Source: Macrocybe gigantea
Taxonomy: Eukaryota; Basidiomycota; Agaricomycetes; Agaricales; Callistosporiaceae
Length of the DNA stretch: 64,000 bases
NCBI GenBank assembly: GCA_011319805.1
Contig: SJRY01000228.1
Coordinates: 372,001 to 436,000 of the forward strand
Direction of reading: 5' to 3'
Shown here piece by piece: positions 25,766-37,500 of the stretch. Position numbers and translations under genes: made by a program. Within the stretch, counting starts at the first letter, position 1; each line of letters begins with the position of its first letter. The notes beneath the pieces are model-generated. The model was not told the origin of the DNA, searched no databases, and was given only the letters and a program-made list of their open reading frames with translations.

Positions 25766-28745
25766 ATGGCCCAGCATCACGAATTCGAGTCCATTTCCTC
25801 TGCCGCTGTGAGGCGCAGGCTCTCCTCCAGCGTCCATGTCAGGCAGAAGCCTAATGTCGTCTCCACCTTTGCCAGCCTCAACGTGAGTCGCTCCGCGTCG
25901 GCATCACTCCAGATCACTTGATCATTGCGTCTATCCCATCTAGCCCATGTGGGCTGGTATTGCTGGTAGCCCTATCAACAACAACACGCAGTATGAGATC
26001 GCAATATCCATTCACGACTCCGTTTATAGCACCGACTTCGGTTCCGCCGCTGTACCCTACACTCCAGGCTCCCCAGAAAAAAATGCCGAGGCCATCCAGG
26101 CCCACATCCTCGAGACACTTCGCCAGTTCTCCGTACAGCATCTATGCAAGTTCCTCGGGGCCGGTGTCACTCTTGGTCTCCTCAGGGAGGTGAGTCGATC
26201 GCGTCCAATCCGATCGAGCCTCGCGTGTCATTTATGCTACAACTCAAATCACTCTTCTCCAGGTCCCAACCTCTGCACGAAGTTGTGGTTAGACATGGAT
26301 ATTGTCCCCATCGTTTTCAACATCAAACCCTTCCACACCGATTCACTGACGCGTCCCAACATCAAACATCGCATCTCATCTACGACGGGCTCTTACGTCC
26401 CCTCCGGGACGGAAACTCCCACCATGTACTATGATCCCTCTCACCTCAGCCCCGATAGTGCCATTCAGTCGGGTGTATCCGAGCGCCTTCCTATTCCCCG
26501 TACACTAGACGAACAGGCTGACTCCGCCGCGCGCAAATGTATCATGTACTTCGGCCCAGGGAACAATCCTCGTCTTAGCATCGGACCCCGCAACCAAGTC
26601 GCCGTTGATGCCGGTGGTAAAATTCATCTGATCGATGACTTGGATGAATACAGGAAGACAGTCGGTCCGAAGTAAAATCTCCGCTCAACTCTGCCAGGTG
26701 TTGATATTCATCGTGTCTCATCTCGTAGGACATGGAACGCCGTTGTGAAACTTGCAGATGAGCTGCGAGAAAAGAAAGTAAAGATTGGCTTTTTCTCTTC
26801 CACTCCCCAAGGAGGTATGCCGAGGCAGTATCAGCTGTCGTTGAAATCTCATCTCATGTCTTCCGTCTAACTTTGTTGTTTTCCCAAACCAGGTGGTGTC
26901 GCCCTCGTACGTCGACCCGTTCTAGACTGGCTAATTTTAGCGCGATTCATTGTGACCTTTTGCAGATGCGCCATGCTTTGATTAGGTTCTTGACCGCTTT
27001 GGACGTTGATGTTGCTTGGTATGTCTTGAAAATTTGCCCTCGTGTCACGGGGGACCTTAACTCCACGAATTAAACCCATTTATGGCAAAATTTCTCAGGT
27101 ATGTTCCCAACCCGTCTCCAAGCGTCTTCCGGACCACGAAGAACAACCACAACATCCTTCAAGGGGTTGCTCCCCCGGATCTGCGGCTTACCCAAGAGGC
27201 AAAGGAAGGATTCGATGCTTGGATTCTTAAAAATGGATTGCGCTGGACCGCAGAGGGCGGCCCTTTGGCGCCTGGCGGTGTCGACATCGCCTTCATAGGT
27301 ATGCTGGACCCACAAGGTATCTGTATTAGTGCAAAATTCTGACAAATGTGCCATTCGCCAGATGATCCCCAGATGCCAGGGTTGATCCCTCTTATCAAGA
27401 AGATTCGCCCCGAAATTCCCGTCGTGTACCGCTCACACATCGAGATTCGGAGCGATCTTGTACATGTAGCTGGTTCTCCTCAAGAGGAAGTGTGGAAGTA
27501 TTTGTGGAACAATATCAAACTGGCAGATCTGTTCATCAGTATGCAATTCACCTGTTAATGCCTCGTTTGGCGGGTGCTTGACGTGTTTCACTCCAGGCCA
27601 TCCGGTCAGCAAGTTCGTCCCTAGCGATGTTCCGATAGAGAAACTGGCGCTTCTCGGTGCAGCCACTGATTGGTATGCTCGTTTCCGCTACTGACAATGA
27701 CATTTGCAATTGATGTGTTATTGCATTTCAAGGCTGGATGGCTTGAACAAAGAACTTGATTCCTGGTTAGTGGTCCTTATTGCCGCGTGTGATTATGAAC
27801 ACACGGCTGATCTAAATCATCAGGGACTCGCAGTACTATATGGGAGAGTTCCGGAGTCTCTGTGCCAAGGAGAAGATGAACGAATTAAAGTGGCCTCAAC
27901 GTGACTATATCGTGCAAGTCGCTCGTTTCGATCCCGCAAAAGGTAATGACCCCGGATGAAATACGCATCTGTTGCCTGGCTGAAATCCTGACTCGAACAG
28001 GCATTCCCAATGTCATCGATTCCTATGCGAAATTCCGCAATCTGCTAAAGACCAAGTCGCCGGAACTAGATGAGGAGGACATCCCTCAGCTGTTGGTCTG
28101 CGGACATGGCGCGGTCGACGACCCAGACGCGAGCATCATTTATGATCAAGTCATGCAGCTGATCAATACGAAGTACGTCGAGTTTGCCAAGGACATCATC
28201 GTGATGAGATTGCCACCGAGTGACCAACGTAAGCAGGCCACTGGACAGAGGGAATTAACACCAAGCTGACATGTTTCCCATCAATTAGTGTTGAATGCGT
28301 TGATGTCCAACGCTCGTATTGCACTCCAACTGTCCACTAGGGAAGGTTTTGAGGTCAAGGTGTCTGAGGCCGTTCACGCCGGTATCCCCATCATCGCGTG
28401 TCGGACTGGCGGCATTCCGCTACAGATTGAGCACGGCAAGTCCGGATACCTCACGACACCGGGAGACAACGATGCAGTGGCTCAACATCTCTATGACCTC
28501 CATACCGATGAGGCGCTGCACAAGAGGATCAGCAGCTATGCCAGAACGCACGTCTCTGACGAAGTGGCACCGTTGGCAATGCTGCTGCCTGGTTATACCT
28601 GGCGGTCATGTACAGCCGAGGCGTCAAATTGCACCCCAACGGCGCCTGGTTGAATGATCTGTTGCGTGAGGAGACGGGAGAAACCTATGTCGCTGGCGAG
28701 ACCAAGTTGCCACGGAGCGGATTAAACGTTCAAGCGTTAGAGTGA
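25766..28745 (+). CDS. Trehalose phosphorylase, basidiomycete GT4 type (two lesions)
   Basis: Retaining enzyme that interconverts trehalose plus phosphate with glucose and glucose-1-phosphate. Landmarks are S-T-P-Q-G-G-G-V-A-L-M-R-H-A-L, P-G-G-V-D-I-A-F-I-D-D-P-Q-M, Y-R-S-H-I-E-I-R-S-D-L, V-A-R-F-D-P-A-K-G-I-P and the GT4 sugar-nucleotide-type site E-G-F-E-V-K-V-S-E-A. Thirteen exons run from 25766-25882 to 28289-28745, including one of 14 nt (26893-26906). Two breaks interrupt the frame: at 26263-26290 about 13 bases seem missing between direct repeats, and at 28566-28567 one G seems missing before T-V-G-N-A-A-A-W. With both restored, all phases fit and the protein would have 742 residues, the family norm. 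The first lesion may instead be avoided by a downstream acceptor. Confidence 0.9.
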
Positions 28746-29103
28746 GCTGATTTGGCTCCGACGACGATTTGCACAAAAAGAAAACATTCATTTGCTGCTT
28801 GTTACGCCTTTGTCCTAGATTTGAAGACCTCTAGATCTGATTGTACCATGACTGTAAGAGATAGTTTCTTGTACTCTTAGTGTGGAATAGGAAGGTCCTT
28901 TGAACCTTTTGCTTCATTCTTCGTTCATTCCGCTTTCGTCTGGCCGAACAAACAACTTGGAGCGCCACGCTCATACAGTGAAACACAAAAGCTCCCATTG
29001 CATTCGGTTCCTTGCTCTCTGCTATTTATTCCCTTAGGTTTTCGGTTGCTGTCATAGTCCTATCTTAACTAGCTACTAATCCCGCATTGTTTCTATCCAA
29101 CTC
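28746..29103. other. Intergenic region downstream of trehalose phosphorylase
   Basis: About 360 bp, T-rich and without recognisable genes. It likely holds the phosphorylase 3' UTR and the promoter of the next plus-strand gene. Confidence 0.45.
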
Positions 29104-30113
29104 ATGGAAATCGACCCTCATACCACACCTTCGCGAAACGGACGTCCTCCAAACCTCGGCCAACCTTCTGCCACGTCGAAACGCGCCAGGTCACCAGGAG
29201 GTGATGGCGTCCATGCCGCAGAGCGTCCAACTGTATGACCTTTCCTCGTCCATCTTCTGAACCCCGCAGACCTCGTCACCAGCTCCCCCCGTCTGTCTTA
29301 AGATACACTTCTCATGTGTTCCTCTTTGCTCTGATCTTTAGAAACGTCTTTCGCTCGCTGTGGCCAGCGGAGACGCGATCACGATTCCCGCGCATATGCA
29401 CATGCATGCGGCCCACCGACAGCGCGTCGCAAACCACAGACACCCCTCGGAGGATTGGGTGCGCCGGGCCGATGAGCTGTCGATAAACAGTCCAGTGCTG
29501 GCGGGTTCGGTGGCGGAGAGTGAAGTGGTGCGAAAGGGGGATGGAGTCGTGGGGGAGCATTCGGATGTGGATATGGTATGTCGTGCACCCTAATTTCGTT
29601 CGCTTGTTGATGAACGTGTATACTGGTTCAAATTTCGCTACTTCGGTCGTCTGTCCACACCCTTAGAACTTGGATGTGGATGAGCAAGTTCTTACAGAGC
29701 CAAGACCGGTGCTTCCTCATATGCATTCGCAATCGTCATTATTCCTGTCCGAGTTTCACGAACAAGACGCCCAGAAACCCTCCTTGCCCCAGAGTCATTC
29801 ATCACCTGCGACTCCCGTGCCACAATTATCCGCAGAATCCAAGTCTTCCAATATGCCTGCTTTTCCACCGCCTTCGACATCTCCTGTGGACGTTGAGCGG
29901 TATCATGAGGCAGAGGATCTCTCCATGGGAGATCAACCCCCTGAAGCAGAAAGCCCAATGACATTTATCCCTTCTGAATCATCTGATGTTCCGCTATCAA
30001 GATTTTCTGGGGGATTTGCAAACACCCTAAGGAGGCAGCGTTTCACGATGGGCCCTCGCAATGACTGCGAAAAATGTCGACAAGGGGTAAAAGGTCATTG
30101 GGCGCATTATTGA
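29104..30113 (+). CDS. Unknown protein with C-terminal CxxC motif
   Basis: I do not recognise this gene. Three exons, 29104-29232, 29342-29575 and 29667-30113, give 810 nt and 269 residues. The N-terminal part is basic and His-rich (H-M-H-M-H-A-A-H-R-Q-R). The middle is Ser/Pro/Glu-rich and likely disordered. The end is compact and charged: F-T-M-G-P-R-N-D-C-E-K-C-R-Q-G-V-K-G-H-W, closing A-H-Y. The C-x-x-C with a nearby His could be half of a metal site, perhaps completed on dimerisation; that is speculation. Clean splice junctions and phase argue that it is real. It has the same orientation as the neighbouring phosphorylase and POL5. Confidence 0.65.
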
Positions 30114-30363
30114 TCGTCCAAATTCTGCTTGATACCATACGGGTTGCATGGGCATCGGAAATGGATTATCATCTGCATTATCTGTATTGATACGGACAGC
30201 AGTACTAGTTGCTTTTTATGGTAATTCCTGATCGATAGTTTGATTCTGTTTGACATTGCCTTGAAAAGCAAATAGTTGCCAATACCCGATCAAAAAAGCG
30301 GGCGACAAAATTCCGTGAACAACTGCGTGAAACGAGGAGCACGTCGCGTCAGACGCAGGGCAA

Positions 30364-33300
30364 ATGACTACGACACTCCCTCTTTTCTGGCACCTGTCTT
30401 CAGCCTCAAAAAAGGAGCGCGTCGATGCGTCGGTAAAACTTATCAGCGCTCTGGAACAATTCCAATCGCAATTTGTGCCGAAAGATTCAAGCCGTGCGGC
30501 CATCTCCGATTCTGAGGATTCGGTCGTCGAAGAAAATGAGGAGGAGAAGGAGACAGAAAAGGTCAAGGATGATGGGCTGGATGCCCTGAATGCCCAAGAT
30601 GTCTCTTATTCCATCCGACGTCTTATTCGAGGCCTTGCGAGTCCACGAGAGAGCAGTAGGCTTGGATTTGCGGTCGCTTTAACCGAGGCGAGTCGTCTAT
30701 GTTCTCAGCCGCCATTGCAAACTAGACATTTGCTCCTTTTACAGCTCTTATCTCGAATACAAACTGTCACTGCGTCGCAAATCGTTACTTTCATCGTCGA
30801 TGGGACCAAGACGCAAGGCTCCATGACCGGACAGGAGGAACGGGATGTCTTGTTCGCAAGGTTGTTTGGTCTTACGTCCGTTATCCGGTCCGGTCTTCTT
30901 TGTCGCATGGGCTCTTTGCCCGCATCTGGCTCGTCCTTTGCCCAAATGTCCACAGCTGCGAGCTACGAGGAAATCCTAAGCCAACTCGTCGCGCTCGGGG
31001 AGAAAAAGTCATGGCTGAGGGAGAGCGCGTGGTGGTCCATAGCGCTGGCTGTCGATGCACTGAAGGGTTCGGAAGTAGGATGGAAGGAGGATGCCATCGC
31101 GGCAACCCTTCGGCACTTGTTTCTCGAAAACAAGACATGGACGCCCGAAAAAGTTGCTCTCGGACTGAAACTGCAGAGCCACTACCCAAATCAGGACTGG
31201 AAGGCCTGTTTTGCACCTGTTTTCAAGAATTCCGATCTTCTTCATTCAGGCAACCTACAAACGCTGGCCCGCATACTCAAGGTTGGAGCCATTGCTGGTT
31301 TGGGCTCGGGTTTCAAATTGAACTTCCTTTCTTCAGGAAGCAAGCGTCGAAGCGGACGGTGAAAAGACGTCGGGAGGATCGTGGAGACCGCAGCTGCACT
31401 TTGTTTGGGATATTCTTCTTGATCGACTCCTTCCCAGCAGAGAGTCTTCGACACAGCCCAAGGGCTCGTTCGAAGAGTTTTACAGGATAGTTGTAGATGG
31501 TAAAGTCTATATTTCAAAGGCGCATACATAGCACTCACGTATTGACGCCGATTCAGAGTCTCTGTTTTCATCGACCGCTTCTCAAGAGCGCAAATACTGG
31601 GGTTTTCAAGTCTTCCAAAAAGCTCTACCCCGCGTGGACCAGAATACTATGCCAATGCTCTTTACCAAAAACTTCATGCGATCTTGGATCAATCATCTCT
31701 CGAATCGCGACCGTTATCTTCACAAGATTGCTCAGCAAGCGGTTTGTGTTTCTCTCTTCTAGACATGAGAATCTTTAGTTCAGTCCCTGTCCTTCAGGCT
31801 AACGAAGTCCAACACTTCACACAAAGCAATCCTCAACTGGGCTTCGCGCTGATACTACAGCTGACAGGTGTTCATGGAAGTCACCAGTTTGACAAGCTGA
31901 CGAAAACGAAGACGGTCGAATCTATCCTCACGGCTATGGACACGAAAGGCATCAAAGAGTATGTCGACCATCTCTTTGCCCAGGCCAACGGTTCAGAAGG
32001 CAAAGAAGCGTACGTTAAGCAGTGAATTCTGAGGATGCTTTTTTTCTTAACCATGGCGCAGTGCCGACTTCCGATCCATCAATGCTCGAAGAACATGGAT
32101 AATCGATCAATTCGGTGCCTTGATTCGTAGTGGTTCTATACCCAAAGATGATGAATGGGTCCAACATATACTTGATTGGCTCGCTCTAAACGGACTCTTC
32201 ATTGTCAAGAAAAAATCAGAGAAGAGTCCGCTTCGAACTGTGAGGTTATTTTCACAATCCTTCCAGCGTTTACGATTGAAGGAGCCTATATGCACAGCTG
32301 CTGTCTATACCCAAGCCCGCCTTTTCAGACGACCTGCGACAAGCGTGTCGGGCTCGCCTTCTGAGCTGCCTCGCTGATCTCACTGCTCAAACAACCGTGG
32401 TGAAATCTGATAAGTCTATGAAAATGGCAGCTGTTGCATCGGACGGCGAATTCTGGATATCAAAGGTTCTCAAAACTATTGAGGTTCTAGGAAAAGATCC
32501 AAAACATGTCTCGGCTCTGAACGAGGTCGACGAGGGAGATCTCGAATTGCACGGGAGGGCCGCGGAACTCATTTCATGGCTTAAATCTGTTCGTCCATGA
32601 TTGACTTCGCCCACCATTGCGGCTGATGTGGTCCTTCAGGTTTCAGAAAATCAGACAGAGACCGCAAAGGGTGCGGAGCTACTTCTATCTGCAACTCTCC
32701 TACAAGAGCATTGTGGTGAGGATGATGGTGATGTGGAGGCGCACTCTGATTCTTTGCAGGTTAAGGCCCTCTCTGATCTCTCCAATCCAACTCATCATTG
32801 ACACAAATTCTATTTAGGCAACCATTGAAGCAGTCCAACGAATGTTCCCTCAGAGTAAAATGAGCAAGAAGTCCAGAAAATCGGAAGTTGACGAGTCTAC
32901 ACCGGAGCCCATCGACGTTCTGGTTGATGTTATCATCGGCTTCCTGGAGAAATCAACTGCATACCTTCGCAATGTCAGTAATCAAGTATTTTCACTATTA
33001 TCCGGGTCTGTTAAGGAGTCGACCATCGATCTCATTCTCACCGTGAGTAATACTTCGTCTCGCTCTGTTGCAGCCTAGCTTACACCTATTCTTTTAGCAA
33101 TTAGAGCGGAGGAAACCGAGCGAACTATTAGAAAATGATGAGGGAGAAGAAGACATGGATGTGGACGAAGCTGACGGGGATGAAGACAGTGACGACGAGG
33201 AAGAGGAAGAGAATGAGAGCGATGAGAGCGAAGACGAAACTGAAGACTCTGGGAATGAGACAAACGAAGAAGAAGTCGATGTCGAGCTGCGGAATCGCAT

Positions 33301-34576
33301 TGAGGAAGCTCTTAAAGTCAACGGGATAGAAGCTGCCACAGGCGAATCCGATGTGGAGGAACTCATGGATGACGACCAGATGCTGGCCATCGATGAGCAG
33401 CTCGCACAGGTTTTCCGTTCTCGTGCCAACGATAGAAAGGATAAAGGTGAGCACAAATACTACACCTTAGTTTGACGATTTTCTCAGCCTGTGAGAACAG
33501 TGGTCGGTGCACAACGTGAGGCTACACATTTCAAGAACCGAGTTTTGGACCTCGTGGACGCATTCGCCAAGCAGCAGCCTACCAGCCCTCGCCTATTGCG
33601 CTTAATTATGCCACTCATCGAGCTTATGGTTAGCTCCAGCTCAGACGAGCGACAATTATCGGACAAGGCAAAGGGTATCTTGAAATCACGGCTGGGGAAA
33701 TCTAAAGAAACTCTATCAGATGTGGACCTGAAGGATTTGACGACAATCTTCAATGACCTCCACCTTCGGGCCCGCAGAACTCATTCGTCTGAAGCGCTGG
33801 CGACCATCAGCCAGTGTAGCATCTATCTTGTGAAAGCTTTGCTGCATGTGAATGCCGAGAAAATCGTCAGAGACGGCTACCAGCAATCCCTCACTGATTT
33901 CATAACACGCAAAAACTCAGCCTTGAACTCGAACTTCTTCCAAGATTTCATTCGCCGGTATCCATCCACCGCGTGGCCCCTGCGGAATGATTTACTGGAA
34001 CTTTCGGGTCGTTCCGTCAATGTTTATCGACAATGTCAGACATTCCAGTTGCTGGATACCATGATAACTCAGATACCCGCGATGGTGATTGCTCTTCCCT
34101 TCACTGAAAATGCAATTTATTTACATGCTTCACAGGGTGATATCGATGCTAGATCCATTATGAATTTCATGGAACACCTCCAAAAAGCCATCTTAGCGAC
34201 GACAACCGATGCATGCGACGAGAAGACCAATCTGAATACCGCCCAAATGAAGGACCTCTTCAAAGTCGCCCTTGTCGGTATCCGATTAACAAATCGTATT
34301 GACTCCTCGTCAACGCCGGAGATATGGAAAGCTGAGACGTGGCGATCATTGTCGAAACGGCTCAGTAGCTCATCGAAATACAAAGCATCCCTCGCCCTGC
34401 AGAAGATGTGTGAGCAGGTCATCCGTGCAGCGCAAGGGCAGGCGAAACCCGTCGAACTGTCGAAGAAAAGCCCCACATCACAAAAACGGAAAGCAGATGA
34501 AGTTGATATTGTCAAGGAACCAACAGAGGAGACGACCAAGGTTAAGCGAAAAAAAGCGAAGGTGAATAAAAGCTAG
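30364..34576 (+). CDS. POL5: Pol5 / MYBBP1A-type nucleolar protein
   Basis: Large HEAT-repeat-like nucleolar protein (DNA polymerase phi family) needed for rRNA synthesis and ribosome assembly; despite the name it is not an active polymerase. The start TTTLPLFWHLSSASKKERVD matches the family, as does the V-S-Y-S-I-R-R-L-I-R-G-L-A-S block. A very acidic Asp/Glu tract follows at about 33140-33270, and the C-terminus is Lys-rich (K-R-K-K-A-K). Ten exons (30364-31281, 31337-31499, 31557-31741, 31798-32009, 32062-32239, 32298-32588, 32640-32759, 32818-33042, 33098-33446, 33501-34576) give 3717 nt, 1238 residues. Its TAG stop overlaps the MSH3 stop on the other strand. Confidence 0.9.
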
Positions 34577-37500
34577 TCTCCGATATTGAGAACGAGGTTG
34601 GCTAGGTCTCGCAACTCATGCAGCGTTCCATCGTCCGTCTTCTCTGTATTCTCTAGACATTGGTTAATTAACTGGGCGCCTTTTATCATGCTGTATGAAC
34701 AATCAACGGATCAACAATGACTGAAAGCCAGATGATGGAATAACATACCAGTTCCTCTTTGCGCGTTGAGATACTTCACGTTGGAAGTTGCATGACCGCC
34801 GAAGAGCGACATCTAAGATGGATTCAGGAATACCCGCGAGACGGCCGCATTCAATGCCAAAGGACTCTATGGCAGGTGTAAAATCTGGCCGATACAAGCA
34901 AGTGAACACTGCATACCTTTTGCCATCCCAGATGTTAGTCTATACAAGAAAGTAATTTCTCGAGACCCATTTATGCGAGTCTCCGCTTCGTAACCCATAT
35001 GAAGGTTTTCAATGTCTTCGGGAAATTTGCGTTCCAGTTCGGACGCGATCAAGGGATAGTGCGTGATGAAGAGTGTCTTGCATTTCACTTTCTCCAGGAG
35101 ATACTGCAGCACTGCGCTCGCGATAGCCATCTGTCGAACAGATCTCAGGAAGGTTATCCTGGGAATATCCTGTTACTTACACCGTCAAACGTGGCAGTAC
35201 CTCGCCCAAGTTCATCGAGTATAACTAGGGTCTTCGGAGTCGCAGTATGCAAAATTTCACTGGTTTCTGACATTTCCACCATAAAAGTGGACCGGCCTCT
35301 CGCTAATTCGTCATATGCTACACAATTCGGAAGATCAGCCATTCCAAGATCGGTAATGAATCTGTCCAGAAAGGCATCTTACCTCCCATCCTAGTAAGTA
35401 CTGAATCGATTAATCCCATTCTTACGGCCTTCGCGGGAACGTAGCTCCCGACTTGAGCCATGATCGCAATAAGGGCGATCATTCGGACACACGAACTTTT
35501 CCTGTACACCGTTGATGATCAGTAACGAGTTTTCACGGCAGTCATCTCTATATGCATACCCTCCCATGTTAGGTCCCGTAATAATTTTATTCCTGGGCTT
35601 CTCGCCACCAAGATAGATGCTGTTGGGTACATAAGGATCATCTCTCAAGACCTCAATCATAGGGTGTCGACCATCAATAATCTCGAGATCGTCACCATCC
35701 GTAAACGCCGGTCGTACGTAGTTGTCCTGTAATGCGACCAGAGCAAGGCTGAATAAGCAGTCGGCCGTAGCCAAGTTATTTACGGCGTCTCTGAGTGAGC
35801 CGTAGCATTTATCGGTGATTTCGCGAAGGAACATCGCCCACGCCATGTTGGCTTCCGCCTAAAACTGTATCAGCAGATCCTTGATGTGAGCTGCATCGAA
35901 GGGAAGGCACCTGAAGCATCTCTTGATAACGGGTCTTTTCTTCCAATTTCTGCTTAACTTCTGGAGGCTGATATCGTGCAAAATACTTCGTTCTACATAG
36001 GACATGAGATTTTTGTAGTCCCATGAGAGAGAGACGCGTACTTCGAATGGCTGATCCATGTGTCTGGAATTGGTATTTTGTCACTCTTCTTAACTTCTAT
36101 GAGGTACTGGTAGAAAATCAGCACAGACAGGCTGAGATAAGGTCACGGCCAACCTCATCACCGGCCACCGTCGCCCACTGTAACGAAGGCAACCGTAGCT
36201 TTTTCCGGACTAGGGTGCGTGAGTCCATGGCAGTTTGCGCATGAGACATACTTACTAGCTTTCAATTCGTCCATTAATTCCACTTCGATTGATTTTATTG
36301 CCTGCATAATGAGATAGATAATGGCAGGTGTGATTAGCCAACGTACCATATCGGCGTCGACAATACCAGGGTATCGCTCCGAATCGGTCCATAATAAATC
36401 CTTTCTGCCTTCCCTTGCCTGCTTTAAATTGATTGCTCCTAGTAGGCCCGCCATAGGCTGTTTCAACTTTGGAAGCGCATAGAGAATGTCATTCAAGATG
36501 TCGGACTTAAATCCTACGCTATGTAAATCATCGAAGGGCTCATAGGCCGTGGCAATCTTGTTGAATGCAGGCAGAAGAATAGCCAGCTCTTTGGGCGTGC
36601 ACTATTACCATCGACATCACGACTGACATTACAAGACAAGCGAACCAAACTTACTTGGCCGTACTGAATTCTGCAGATCCCTTTTGAGAGATCCGGAAGC
36701 CCTCGAAGCAGCTGACGAAGAATGGCCAACTTATCCGATGTACTTTGTATTATTTCTTCAACGGCATCTATGCGACTTTGCAAGGCCCTGTGTGAACGAC
36801 CAGAACTCAGCAGCTGTGATTACCAAGAATGTTGGAAATAGTTACTTTCTATCGATCAGTGGTCGACCGATCCAACTTCTGAGCATTCGTGCGCCAAACT
36901 TCGTTTTTGTGCGATCCAAAACCCAGAGCAGTGATCCCTTGACAGTCTGATCGGTTTCATTCCGGTATATCTCCAGATTTGTCAATGTATTGGCTGCCAG
37001 TAGCATGTGAGTTTTCGTGGCGAATTTGGTGAAGAATTTCGTCTCTAGGAAAGCATCTGCGATACTGAAAGCGGACAAGTGTTTGATGGCATGAGCCAGA
37101 GCCACAACGACTCGCTTGGGAAAGTCAGTAACCTCAGCCATCAACAACCCTGATCCAGGCGGTCAGAATGACGAAGGTTTAAAAGCTTTAGGCGGACCTG
37201 ATTTAAAGCTCTCTGAGGAAGTTGCCTTGTTTTTGTCAGTATAGAAATCCGTCACAAAGGAAAAGGCATCGGCATATGACATGAGATCCTCAAAGTGCTC
37301 GAGCCGCGTTCTGACCCCAGGACTGGGACCCCTGGACTCCGTTAGATTGGCCGGCAAATAAGCGGTGCGACGACATACTGCGTGAAATGTGACAACATTT
37401 TGCTTGTCAAATCTGATAGTTTGTATCGCGGTAATAAAAGCTCTGATGGCCTCGTGTGGACTAGCCGGGTCTTTACAAGCGGGCTGAAAGTCAGATATGC

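Noticed and set aside
32235..32300. Apparent frameshift in POL5
   Set aside because: A 58-nt intron 32240-32297 with good GT-AG ends rejoins the frames exactly.
33440..33505. Apparent stop and frame change in POL5 after the acidic tract
   Set aside because: A 54-nt intron 33447-33500 ending GAACAG resolves it in phase.
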